Below, piece after piece: positions 1 through 7,377 of a DNA stretch of 13,801 nt. The stretch comes from CAZUXE01 sp964624585 (GTDB taxonomy: Bacteria > Hydrothermota > Tepidihabitantia > B3-TA06). The notes beneath the pieces were generated by a model. That model ran no database searches and had not been told where the DNA came from. It saw only the letters and a list, made by a program, of their open reading frames with translations. The position numbers and the translations under genes were made by a program. Numbering within the stretch: the first letter of the stretch is position 1; each line of letters starts with the position of its first letter. The stretch covers positions 1 through 13,801 of the forward strand of contig CAZUXE010000044.1 of NCBI GenBank assembly GCA_964624585.1, written 5' to 3'.

Positions 1-141
1 ACCGCCTGAGATTTGCAAAAACTCAAAATAAATACAGTCTACAATACGCATTTATGGCTCTATTTACTTGACTTTCCGTCCGTATTCAGGAAAGGATTGA
101 CTAAATACAGCAAAGAGATGTAGGTATCTATTTTAGTCCTC

Positions 142-169
142 TTGACTTGTCAAGTAATAGCCATACACT
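142..169 (+). promoter_or_regulatory. Possible promoter with overlapping palindrome upstream of the toroid-protein gene
   Basis: A perfect inverted repeat CTTGAC-TT-GTCAAG lies at 141-154. It contains a -35-like TTGACT (142-147), followed after 16 nt by TACACT (164-169), which matches the -10 consensus at four of six positions. The implied transcript would begin around 176, inside the GGAGG at 175-179, which argues against this being the main start site. The palindrome may instead be an operator. TTGACT also occurs at 68-73 and 97-102 without a good -10 partner. Confidence 0.25.
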
Positions 170-183
170 AAATTGGAGGCTTG

Positions 184-996
184 ATGCTGCGTGTAGAGGA
201 TGCTTTATACTTTATAGAATTAAAAGGTACGGATCTTGACAGATACCGCGCCCGTTTCCTGTTTAACAAAGAAAGAGATGATACAATGGCCGCCTTGTTG
301 CTCGGGGCCTATCAGAATTCCGATGGCGGTTATCCTTTGAATTTAGTTCACTCCCAACCGTCGAATATCTCTGAAACAGCTAAGGTTTTGGGTTATGCCG
401 CAGAGTTCCAGGCAACTAATTCCGTTGTATGTAAAAGGGCTTTGCGATACCTCGCTGCAAAGCAGCATAGCGATGGGTTTTGGCAGGAGCAATATTCCCA
501 ACTTGCACTCAACGAAGCTATGGGCGGCGAATGGGGTAAGTTATGGTTAACAGCCTACGTAGGAAGACAGTTATTAGCCCTTAATAGACATGAAAGTAGG
601 GAAATTAAGTTGGTCAGGAATTATCTGCTTAGTCAAAGAATTCAGGGAAGCAAATTCACCGCATCACCTGCCATTCATTTTTTATCGCTAAGTTTCTTCG
701 CCCTTCTTGACGGTCCTCATTGCGGTCTTGTAAAAGAGTCCCTTCCCTTCGCTTTAGAAAACTTCACCGCGTCGGCAGAACCTCGTCTTATCGCTCTTGA
801 GGCTGAGTGTCTCTTGGATGCCGGTCTTCGAATTGAACATCCATTGTTGAAAAATGCAAAGGACAAATTGAAAAATCTTCAAGGTGAAGACGGCGCATGG
901 GGTGAAGATTACTTGAAACTACAGGTGAGAACTACCATAGATGTTCTTAAGGTGCTACTTCGACTGAAAGCATGGAATATTGTGGAAGACGCTTAA
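184..996 (+). CDS. Prenyltransferase/squalene-oxidase-repeat (alpha/alpha-toroid) protein of unknown function
   Basis: The 270-residue protein has degenerate repeats of the terpenoid-cyclase / protein-prenyltransferase toroid fold: QNSDGGY near residues 44-50, KQHSDGFW near 93-100 and QGEDGAWGED near 233-242. Each is followed by a helical stretch (ETAKVLGYAAEF, LTAYVGRQLLAL, TTIDVLKVLLRL). No DXDD or DXDDTA catalytic motif of class II terpene cyclases is visible, no signal peptide or membrane segment is seen, and at 270 residues it is far shorter than a squalene-hopene cyclase. It is therefore probably a stand-alone repeat domain rather than a cyclase. A TTG at 181 could extend it by one codon, but GGAGG at 175-179 is 4 nt from the ATG at 184 and only 1 nt from the TTG, so ATG is preferred. 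It is the only + strand gene here and converges on the nitroreductase gene. The fold call is fairly secure; the function is unknown. Confidence 0.8.
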   Translation: MLRVEDALYFIELKGTDLDRYRARFLFNKERDDTMAALLLGAYQNSDGGYPLNLVHSQPSNISETAKVLGYAAEFQATNSVVCKRALRYLAAKQHSDGFWQEQYSQLALNEAMGGEWGKLWLTAYVGRQLLALNRHESREIKLVRNYLLSQRIQGSKFTASPAIHFLSLSFFALLDGPHCGLVKESLPFALENFTASAEPRLIALEAECLLDAGLRIEHPLLKNAKDKLKNLQGEDGAWGEDYLKLQVRTTIDVLKVLLRLKAWNIVEDA

Positions 997-1035
997 AGAT
1001 TCAGCCGCCCTCTTTTTCGTAATTGATAAGTTACG

Positions 1036-1548
1036 TTAACTCCAGATATCGTAGCAGACTATTTCCTCCAACTCCTTGCGGTTTTTGAATCTTGCCTTAT
1101 CTTGAGGACAACCCAAAGTCAATAAAGCAACAACTTTATACTTTGAAGGTATTTGCAAAATTTTCTTAACGTCTTCCTGATAAAAAGCGCCAATCCAACA
1201 TGAACCAAGGCCATGCTCTACCGCTTCAATGCTCATATGATCAACCGCTATGGCTAAATCCACCGCATAGGTCGGAACTCCACAGGTCATAACACGTTCC
1301 GGTTCCAATGCAACTGCGGCAATTACCACTGGGGCTTCACCAACAAACTGCTGCTCTTTTGCCGCCTTCATCAAGGCTTTACGTTTAGCTGCATCACGCA
1401 CTACTACAAATTTCCAGGGTTGACGATTATTTGCCGACGGGGCCAGGCGAGCTGCCTCAAGTATTTTTTCAAGCGTGCTTTGCGGAATATCTTTTTTGGA
1501 ATAAGACCGCACGCTTCGTCTGTCTCTTATCGCTTTGCTTACGTCCAT
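1036..1548 (-). CDS. Nitroreductase-family flavoprotein (NAD(P)H-dependent, FMN-binding)
   Basis: The 170-residue protein matches the short nitroreductase family throughout. RDRRSVRSY at residues 8-16 is the usual N-terminal FMN-phosphate-binding arginine/serine cluster. APSANNRQPW near 36-45 is the second FMN contact, and GLGSCWIGAF near 113-122 is the third. Members are cytosolic homodimers that use NAD(P)H to reduce nitroaromatics, quinones or flavins; the physiological substrate cannot be read from sequence. The ATG at 1548 is supported by GGAGG (complement of 1553-1557) 4 nt upstream. The gene is monocistronic in appearance: it has its own strong promoter about 130 bases upstream, the argF terminator lies before that, and the convergent + strand gene ends 39 bases beyond its stop. 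No clear terminator is seen in that 39-base gap. Confidence 0.93.
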   Translation of the reverse strand: MDVSKAIRDRRSVRSYSKKDIPQSTLEKILEAARLAPSANNRQPWKFVVVRDAAKRKALMKAAKEQQFVGEAPVVIAAVALEPERVMTCGVPTYAVDLAIAVDHMSIEAVEHGLGSCWIGAFYQEDVKKILQIPSKYKVVALLTLGCPQDKARFKNRKELEEIVCYDIWS

Positions 1549-1680
1549 TTAACCTCCAGGTTTATGCTTATTCTATTTTCGAACTCTCATATCCCTGACT
1601 CTGCGCAACGAATGTTACTACAGATTAAAGATATAATGTAGAATAAACATATTAAGTTCACCTGATGTCTACACTATTTT

Positions 1681-1708
1681 AATATACCCATTGTCATGAA
1701 GTTGTCAA
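1681..1708 (-). promoter_or_regulatory. Strong sigma-70-type promoter for the nitroreductase gene
   Basis: On the - strand, TTGACA (complement of 1703-1708, 6/6) is followed by a 16-nt spacer and TATATT (complement of 1681-1686, 5/6). The predicted start is near 1674, giving a leader of about 125 nt before the ATG at 1548. The + strand hexamer TTGTCA occurs twice, at 1691-1696 and 1702-1707. That is 11 bp apart, one helical turn, and one copy overlaps the -35 box, so a regulator could bind there. Confidence 0.65.
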
Positions 1709-1781
1709 TAATAAAACTGTATGTAGCGGGAAACCTTTAGAGAAAGATGGAATAGACCTAGAGCAAAATAACAGTTTGAAT

Positions 1782-1811
1782 AAAAAAGGCCAACCCCAAC
1801 GGATTGGCCTT
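1782..1811 (-). terminator. Rho-independent terminator of argF
   Basis: Read on the - strand, AAGGCCAA, a 10-nt loop and TTGGCCTT form a perfect 8-bp stem (1804-1811 with 1786-1793). It runs directly into a T-tract (complement of the A run 1782-1787). It lies 17 bases beyond the argF stop codon and separates argF from the nitroreductase promoter. Confidence 0.88.
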
Positions 1812-1827
1812 ATGTAAATGTTTAGTT

Positions 1828-2736
1828 TCAGTTACTAAGCAGTTTATAAAGAATTGCTTTTTGAATATGCAAGCGGTTTTCAGCTTCATCAAGAACAACG
1901 GAATTCGCTCCGTCTAAAACTTCGGAAGTAATTTCATCGCCGCGATGCGCAGGTAGACAGTGTTCAACTAAAACATTGGGTTTAGCATGTTTCAGAAGGT
2001 TGGCGTTCACCTGAAATGGCGCGAATAGAGGTTTGCGTTGAGCTGCCTCGTCTTCCTGTCCCATAGATGCCCATACATCTGTATAGATAACATCGGCGTC
2101 CTTGGCCGCTTCATGGGGATCGTGGGTAATTGTAAGCGAAGCGCCTGTTTTAGTGGCTTCAGCACGCGCCGCTTCCACAAATTCCTGCTTCGGACCGTAG
2201 CCTTCAGGGCCGGCTATTACCATATGGGAACCTAACTTTGCAGCTGTAAGCATAAGTGAGTGAGCTACGTTGTTGCCATCACCAAAGTAAGCTATTTTTA
2301 TGCCTTCGGTTTTTCCCAAATGTTCGTGAATAGTTAGAAAATCGGCAAGCGCCTGACAGGGATGCTCAGCATCGGTAAGGGCATTCACCACAGGAACAGA
2401 AGCATATTCTGCCAGTTCTTGCACAGTTTTGTGAGCAAATGTTCGCGCCGATACGGCGTCTATCCAACGGGAAAGATTACGTGCAATATCAGGAACCGTT
2501 TCCCGTTTACCCAAACCTATGTCCGCCGGAGCTAAATAGAGAACCTGTCCACCCAGTTGGCTAAAGGCTACAGTAAAGGTTACTCGTGTTCTAAGCGATG
2601 GTTTTTCAAATACTAACACCAGGGTTTTCCCTGAAGCGATATCCATTTGCTTGCCTTTGATTCGGGCTGAGATATCAAACAACTCCGTGATTTCCTGAGC
2701 CGAAAGATCGCCTATGGAAACTAAATCTTTTTTCAA
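1828..2736 (-). CDS. argF: Ornithine carbamoyltransferase
   Basis: This cytosolic enzyme converts ornithine and carbamoyl phosphate to citrulline in arginine biosynthesis. In the 302-residue form, the carbamoyl-phosphate motif SLRTR is near residues 47-51 (the commonest form is STRTR), HPCQ near 125-128, the ornithine-binding loop DVWASMG near 220-226, and HCLPAHRG near 259-266. The HCLP and SMG motifs mark OTCase rather than aspartate carbamoyltransferase. The residue after the phosphate motif, usually Glu (RTRxxFE), is Thr here. I chose a TTG start at 2736, giving MKKDLVSIGDL, a typical family N-terminus, with GGAGG (complement of 2742-2746) 5 nt before it. The ATG at 2748 would add four residues, but it overlaps that GGAGG and has no Shine-Dalgarno of its own. 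No other arg gene is adjacent. The gene has its own promoter and terminator. Confidence 0.95.
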   Translation of the reverse strand: MKKDLVSIGDLSAQEITELFDISARIKGKQMDIASGKTLVLVFEKPSLRTRVTFTVAFSQLGGQVLYLAPADIGLGKRETVPDIARNLSRWIDAVSARTFAHKTVQELAEYASVPVVNALTDAEHPCQALADFLTIHEHLGKTEGIKIAYFGDGNNVAHSLMLTAAKLGSHMVIAGPEGYGPKQEFVEAARAEATKTGASLTITHDPHEAAKDADVIYTDVWASMGQEDEAAQRKPLFAPFQVNANLLKHAKPNVLVEHCLPAHRGDEITSEVLDGANSVVLDEAENRLHIQKAILYKLLSN

Positions 2737-2838
2737 CCAAACCTCCATAATTTTTTAAGAGCAAAGACCTCTGGTCAGCTCATTTGAGCAATATTATCTG
2801 AGACTTAGACCTAATGTATCGGTTAGCGACGATTTTGA

Positions 2839-2851
2839 TAGGTCATACCTA
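2839..2851 (-). promoter_or_regulatory. Operator-like palindrome at the predicted argF transcription start
   Basis: TAGGT-CAT-ACCTA is a perfect 5-bp inverted repeat directly downstream of the -10 box, over the predicted start site near 2845. The heptamer ACCTAAT at its right edge (2847-2853) recurs at 2809-2815 inside another small palindrome, TTAG-AC-CTAA (2805-2814). It does not resemble the ArgR ARG box as I know it, so the regulator is unknown. Confidence 0.3.
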
Positions 2852-2879
2852 ATTATCGTCTATACTTCGCCTCAGTCAA
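2852..2879 (-). promoter_or_regulatory. Probable argF promoter embedded in the 3' end of the peptidase gene
   Basis: On the - strand, TTGACT (complement of 2874-2879, 5/6) overlaps the last codons and stop of the M14 peptidase gene. After 16 nt comes GATAAT (complement of 2852-2857, 5/6). The predicted leader is about 105 nt. It contains small hairpins, GCTCA-TT-TGAGC (2778-2789) and GACC-TCT-GGTC (2766-2776). No terminator is seen between the peptidase gene and argF, so read-through is also possible. Confidence 0.5.
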
Positions 2880-5169
2880 GCACCACAACTTTATGAGTTG
2901 ACTCACTGTTTGGTGAAACCGTTTTAACAAAATACACGCCGGTAGACAGCTTGCCGCCGTTAGGGTCTTGCATATTCCATGAGAAGGGGATAATACCTTC
3001 TGTTTCTGTAACCCTTCGTCCAGACTCATCAAATACCTGCACTTTAACTTCAGAACCTTTAGGGCCTGCAAAGTTCAGAAGTCCTGTGGTTACGCTCTCA
3101 AGCGGACGAATATTAGAATAAATTCCCTTCAATTCGTAAAGTTCCTCAACACCGCCGCCACTGTAGGAAAATGCACTTAATTTCACGTCATCAATATACC
3201 AGCCATCTTCGGAGAACATGGAATCGACATCCAGAACAAAACGTATTTGGACGTTCTTACTGTTTGCAAAAGCCGAAAGGTCGAAACGTTCCTTAAGCCA
3301 ATTCGATTGCGTACCATTCCAGCGTTTAAGGGTTTGCCAGTCTCCGCCGGAACCCTTTTTTGCCTGCAGTATACCCCAATCCTGTCCTTTCCACCAACTG
3401 TGCTGACCTTTATGGATAAAGAAGCGATGCCAGAAACTAAGTGTCGGGTTTGAAAGTTCGGAAAGATCTAAGACAGGAGAAACAAGGGTGTATTGTTTAG
3501 GGCCTTGATATTTAGCGTTAGGGGAATCGGTAATTGAGCTTTGGCCAGAATGAGCCGATGCCGAACTTATTGCCCAGTCAGTAGTCCATGCCGCAGGCTG
3601 TGTCTCAAAACCTTCATTGATAAGAAGCTTACGATAGCCTAAAGGCAGCGTTATATTATAGACATAACTTTCAGATGCCGTAGCCACGGTTAAAGTAAGT
3701 TTGTAACTAGCATCATTTGCCGATGCGGCAAGCTTAACCTTAAGAGGATCAGCTTTGTTATCTCCGCTTGTTTGAGGATTAAGCGAAGCTATCCCAGCTG
3801 TTCCTTTTACAAGCTCAACCTTTGGGTTTGAGGAAGCAAGGGTGAGGGTTATGCTCCCTGATTTCTCAGCAACACTCATATTGCGTACCTTAACGGTGAG
3901 TTCAATCTCCTCGCCAGCTGAGATAGTGTCATTAGCGCCGGTTGACCACTCAATCCATTCCAGTTCAGGATACTTTCCGGCAGCCTTGGCGGTTGCAATA
4001 AGCATTGGCATATTATCTGCAACCTGCTTATCCACCATATAATCCTGCCAAAAATCAGTTCCTACCTCTGGAGTAACTGCAAAAATACCGGTATTGTACA
4101 TCCAATCGTCGGAAGAACCGTTCGTAGGATATAGCTGACTGCTTATTACAACAGCATAGTGATTCTTTCGGGTAGCAATTTCACCCCAGCCATAGAATTC
4201 AGATGAATCTTTGCAGGCAAGATCAGCCTGATATCCCCATGGGTAAAGGAATAGACGGGAATAGGAATGGAAGTTAAGAGCGGTAACAAAATGATGGTTT
4301 TTGCAAAGCTTAATAATAGACTGTGTTTCAGGTTCAGAACCGGCAGAAGGGCCACGGTAGGTCTGATTGTCAGGATCAGGGGATGAACCTTGATCATCCA
4401 ATGCCCATTTATAAGGGTAGTTGCGATTAATATCTACACCCTGTTTATCTTCATCGCCCGAACCCTGACGTCTGTTCTTACGTTGCATTCCGCCGCCATT
4501 AGGATGTTTCTTTTCATTGTAGAGATAACCGTCAGGGTTCAGCATTGGAATAACCCAAATTTCGCGGTTATTGACAAGATAGGTTATCAACGGATCTTTA
4601 CCGTATTTCTCCGCGAACATGCGTATGCCTTCCACCATAATACTTACGCTGATGGGTTCACGGGCGTGATGCAGACCGGTAAAAAGAACCTCTGGTTCGT
4701 CCTCGTCGCTGTTGACGTTATCTGATATCTTAACCGCATATACGTAATTACCGTCCCATGTGGTATCGCTTTTATCGTTGGGAAGAATCTTTTTTTCAGA
4801 AACAATGTTCGGATACTTATTGTGCAAAGAATCGATAATGGCCAAAGCCTCACTGTATGTGTAGTAGTTACCGAAAGGCCCGGGGCCCAAAATTTGGCTC
4901 TGATTGTACTTAACCATGTCGTGGACAACTATACGGTATGAAATTCCAGCATCGTCCAAAGCCTTAAGGTCAGAATCCTGAGCTACGGCTCTAAACCATT
5001 CCCCCGGCTTAACTTCGGTTATATCCATTTGCGTAATTGCTGCGGGCAGCTTCGTAAATCCCGTTTCTCCTTCTATAAAACTACTAAGACCGGCAACAGG
5101 AATTTCAACCATATACCAGCTTGCGGTCAATGCATTCGCAGCCAGAATAAGTGTACAAAGTATTCTCAT
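2872..5169 (-). CDS. Secreted M14 zinc carboxypeptidase with MAM-like and FlgD/T9SS-type C-terminal domains
   Basis: This 765-residue multidomain exoenzyme starts with a short hydrophobic signal-like segment (residues 1-17). The carboxypeptidase-A-type catalytic domain spans about 95-395. Zinc ligands are H168 and E171 (HHAREP) and H301 (FHSYSRLFLYPWG), the substrate-binding Asn/Arg pair lies in DINRNY (246-251), and E368 in TPEVG is the catalytic Glu. All expected catalytic residues are present. Residues 405-510 look like a CARDB/Ig-like beta domain. Residues 514-666 resemble the MAM/jellyroll domain seen in immune-inhibitor-A-type proteins (LINEGFE at the start, DGWYIDDVKLS at the end). Residues 680-765 form a FlgD-like Ig domain ending GVYFVK...HKVVVLD, resembling type IX secretion C-terminal signals. 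AAGGAG lies upstream of the ATG, inside the tail of the preceding lipoprotein gene, with a 2-bp intergenic gap. Likely released or surface-held; peptide substrates are unknown. Confidence 0.92.
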   Translation of the reverse strand: MRILCTLILAANALTASWYMVEIPVAGLSSFIEGETGFTKLPAAITQMDITEVKPGEWFRAVAQDSDLKALDDAGISYRIVVHDMVKYNQSQILGPGPFGNYYTYSEALAIIDSLHNKYPNIVSEKKILPNDKSDTTWDGNYVYAVKISDNVNSDEDEPEVLFTGLHHAREPISVSIMVEGIRMFAEKYGKDPLITYLVNNREIWVIPMLNPDGYLYNEKKHPNGGGMQRKNRRQGSGDEDKQGVDINRNYPYKWALDDQGSSPDPDNQTYRGPSAGSEPETQSIIKLCKNHHFVTALNFHSYSRLFLYPWGYQADLACKDSSEFYGWGEIATRKNHYAVVISSQLYPTNGSSDDWMYNTGIFAVTPEVGTDFWQDYMVDKQVADNMPMLIATAKAAGKYPELEWIEWSTGANDTISAGEEIELTVKVRNMSVAEKSGSITLTLASSNPKVELVKGTAGIASLNPQTSGDNKADPLKVKLAASANDASYKLTLTVATASESYVYNITLPLGYRKLLINEGFETQPAAWTTDWAISSASAHSGQSSITDSPNAKYQGPKQYTLVSPVLDLSELSNPTLSFWHRFFIHKGQHSWWKGQDWGILQAKKGSGGDWQTLKRWNGTQSNWLKERFDLSAFANSKNVQIRFVLDVDSMFSEDGWYIDDVKLSAFSYSGGGVEELYELKGIYSNIRPLESVTTGLLNFAGPKGSEVKVQVFDESGRRVTETEGIIPFSWNMQDPNGGKLSTGVYFVKTVSPNSESTHKVVVLD

Positions 5170-5171
5170 AA

Positions 5172-5876
5172 CTATCTCCTTTCTAGCCCCCGGTTAATTA
5201 CGCTAAGGACAATTTGTTTAATTTCGCCTCCGGGCTTTGCCCATACAATCATAACCGGTTGCTTTTCGATCAGGTTCTCCTGATAGGTGTTACCTGTTAT
5301 ACTATATATCGCTATTTCATTCTTGGCGTCATAGCCTTCTAATTGCAGTTCACCTGCAAACCCAATTGCCTCAAAAGACCCCCATTTTGATAATTCACTC
5401 TCTTCAATCAAACGATTTACCTCATAGGAACGTCGCTTGATTATTTTTTTAAGATTCTCCTTAGTTTTCGTCCTCGCCAGCTCATATTCTTGCTGTGATA
5501 GAAGCTTAGCCTGAAGCATGTAGGCAAATAAGGTATCTTGCGATACCTGCACCCTTGCCTGAATGTATCCGCCGTAGTAAGGTTCAATTAGCTTATCCAG
5601 CTTCAAACGCGCAATACGATAGGCTCGTTGATGAAACTTCACATCGTGGTTTTTTATTTCCACTAAATCAAAAACCTGCATTTTATCTGAAAGCATCGTT
5701 GGAATTCCCGTAAGAACCGTATCACCTACAGGTAGAGCTAAGTGATAATCCGCTTGTATCGGGATAATATTTTCGCGAAACACAATAGGCGCAACGCAAC
5801 CTGATAAAAAAACCAAAGCTACAAACGCCAATACTATCTCAGACCCGATATAAAACCTCAGCTTCTTCTTCACCAT
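5172..5876 (-). CDS. Uncharacterised lipoprotein coupled to the M14 peptidase
   Basis: The 234-residue protein has a basic N-terminus (MVKKKLRF), a hydrophobic core and the lipobox LSGC with acylated Cys at residue 27. The +2 residue is Val, which under the E. coli rule would favour outer-membrane sorting. The mature part has a beta-rich N-terminal half, then a basic helical stretch of about 115-165 rich in Lys, Glu and Arg that could form a short coiled coil, then a beta-rich tail. I recognise no family. Its ATG overlaps the end of the methyltransferase gene as ATGGTGA, and its own end carries the Shine-Dalgarno of the peptidase gene, so the three are probably translated together. Working with the secreted peptidase as an anchor or export aid is an inference from gene order only. 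Confidence 0.8.
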   Translation of the reverse strand: MVKKKLRFYIGSEIVLAFVALVFLSGCVAPIVFRENIIPIQADYHLALPVGDTVLTGIPTMLSDKMQVFDLVEIKNHDVKFHQRAYRIARLKLDKLIEPYYGGYIQARVQVSQDTLFAYMLQAKLLSQQEYELARTKTKENLKKIIKRRSYEVNRLIEESELSKWGSFEAIGFAGELQLEGYDAKNEIAIYSITGNTYQENLIEKQPVMIVWAKPGGEIKQIVLSVINRGLERR

Positions 5877-6553
5877 ATAAGTATAGGCATCTCTCCGATG
5901 CGGTCAAGACCTATGGAGTTCTGTTGTAGCGGTATGTTATGTGATATATTTTCGGCAACTAACAGATGTACTGCGCCTTGTTTTGAAAGCTTTTTTCTTT
6001 CGATTATTCTGAAGCTAGTATCTTTCAAAATAGGGACTTCATCACGTGGATGATCACCCAACAATTTCCAAAAGCGATTTATAATTTGGCTCTTCCAATC
6101 GTGGCCGGGCAGAAGCCCCACATCTACAATAATTAATCTCCCCCCATAATTAAGAACCCTCCGTATTCCCCTAGCCACAGGATAAAGATTAGGTGCATGG
6201 GTTAGGGTAAAGGTCGCAACAACAGTATCAAAAGAATTTTTCGGGAAGGGCAAGTTATAGTAACTGCCTTGCAGAAGGGAGATACTAAGACCTTTGGATT
6301 TCAATCTTCTACCCGCCTGAGCAAGCATTCCAGGCGACAAATCAAGTCCCAGTACCTGCCTACCCTGACGTGCAATTTGCAAAAGCGTTAAACCCGTTCC
6401 GCACCCCACCTCAAGCACCTTCCTTCCACGGATATATGGCAAACAGGTAAGCTGTTCTGTAGCCAGGCCAAAGATTGGAAAACTTAGAAACAAACGGTAG
6501 AAAGCGGCAAGTTTGTCGTATACCTTTTTTAATTTTGCAAGCCTTGCTTCCAC
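5870..6553 (-). CDS. Class I SAM-dependent methyltransferase (UbiE/Methyltransf_11-like)
   Basis: The Rossmann methyltransferase core is clear: motif I VLEVGCGTG at residues 46-54, motif II acidic residue in GLDLS (D71), LPFPKNSFD near 101-109, and the post-I strand IIVDVG near 141-146. The N-terminal helix (KKVYDKLAAFYRLFLS) resembles UbiE and phospholipid N-methyltransferases, but the acceptor cannot be identified. A 35-residue tail beyond LLVAEN (end RIGEMPILIW) exceeds the usual core and overlaps the start of the lipoprotein gene. The start is uncertain. The GTG at 6553 is 15 nt from AGGAG, which overlaps the TAG stop of the PHP gene. An in-frame ATT at 6559 is 9 nt away, and no in-frame ATG exists before the upstream stop. 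It lies 18 bp downstream of the PHP gene and is probably cotranscribed with it. Confidence 0.87.
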   Translation of the reverse strand: MEARLAKLKKVYDKLAAFYRLFLSFPIFGLATEQLTCLPYIRGRKVLEVGCGTGLTLLQIARQGRQVLGLDLSPGMLAQAGRRLKSKGLSISLLQGSYYNLPFPKNSFDTVVATFTLTHAPNLYPVARGIRRVLNYGGRLIIVDVGLLPGHDWKSQIINRFWKLLGDHPRDEVPILKDTSFRIIERKKLSKQGAVHLLVAENISHNIPLQQNSIGLDRIGEMPILIW

Positions 6554-6571
6554 AACAATGCTTGTTCGCTC

Positions 6572-7372
6572 CTAGAGCGTCTCGAAAAGGCCTATATCCT
6601 GAGACTTACGCTTACGAAATATTCTAACCGTTTCAAATCCGACCTCTTTCAACAGCTGACGCGCAGCAAGATTGGCATACCCTATCTCGGTATACTTGTG
6701 AGCATCAGAGCCTATGGTTAGGCTGCCTCCCTTTTTGGCAAAACGTTTCAGATAGTCTTCTCCAGGGTATGGTTCACGGGTAAAATGCCTCCATCCCGAA
6801 CAGTTTATTTCAATCGTGAGTTCTGAAGATACCGCCGTTTCAAGAACTTCATCTATAATTTTGCTATACTCTTCCCTGCGATAATTCTGAGGAGCAAACA
6901 TATACTTGCGAACGTAGTCTAAGTGACCTAGCACCTGAAATAAACCGGAACCCGCAGCGCCTAAAAGGGCCTTAAAATAAGGCATGAAACCGGCTTCCGC
7001 TTCCTCTCTTTCGCGAATCCAGGCCGAAACCAAACGCCCGTCAACGTAATGGATTGAACCAATGGCATAATCAAAAGGATGAGCGGAAAGAAAAGTCTTG
7101 ATATCAGATTCCATACCTGGAATAAAACCCACTTCTACACCGAAAAGAATTTCCATTTTATTCGCATAGGCTTCCCTTAATACGGCAATTTCTTTTTGAA
7201 TACCCCAAGCGTCATAATTATCAACTATGTACGCGCTGTCTTCGTTTACGAATTCGGCATGGTCGCTGAAACCTATAACCTTTAGTCCTCTGGCATAAGC
7301 GACAGCGCACGCTCTTTCCATAGATGTCTTGGAATCCGGCGAAAAGGATGTATGGATATGTAAGTCAATCAT
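6572..7372 (-). CDS. PHP-domain phosphoesterase, histidinol-phosphatase (HisJ/HisK) type
   Basis: The 266-residue protein carries the full set of PHP metal ligands in order: H5 and H7 (DLHIHT), D37-H38 (FSDHAE), E80 (GVEVG), H108 (GSIHYVDG), H150 (VLGHLDY), and D223 and H225 (GSDAHKYTEIG). Length and motif spacing fit the HisJ family of histidinol-phosphate phosphatases (last phosphatase step of histidine synthesis). No other his gene is present, so a related phosphoesterase is possible. The ATG at 7372 must be near the true start because DLHIHT follows at once. There is no good Shine-Dalgarno; a perfect TATAAT ends 5 nt upstream, implying a leaderless or very short-leader mRNA. It heads a compact four-gene unit. 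Confidence 0.88.
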   Translation of the reverse strand: MIDLHIHTSFSPDSKTSMERACAVAYARGLKVIGFSDHAEFVNEDSAYIVDNYDAWGIQKEIAVLREAYANKMEILFGVEVGFIPGMESDIKTFLSAHPFDYAIGSIHYVDGRLVSAWIREREEAEAGFMPYFKALLGAAGSGLFQVLGHLDYVRKYMFAPQNYRREEYSKIIDEVLETAVSSELTIEINCSGWRHFTREPYPGEDYLKRFAKKGGSLTIGSDAHKYTEIGYANLAARQLLKEVGFETVRIFRKRKSQDIGLFETL

Positions 7373-7377
7373 TGTGA

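Noticed and set aside
1..51. Minus-strand frame opening with ATG at 51 and staying open to the left edge (17 codons)
   Set aside because: Too short to judge and without a convincing Shine-Dalgarno or promoter; it could be a partial gene but nothing supports it.
1018..1035. CGTAA...TTACG inverted repeat between the convergent genes, as a bidirectional terminator
   Set aside because: Only a 5-bp AT-rich stem with an 8-nt loop and no U-tract directly after the stem on either strand.
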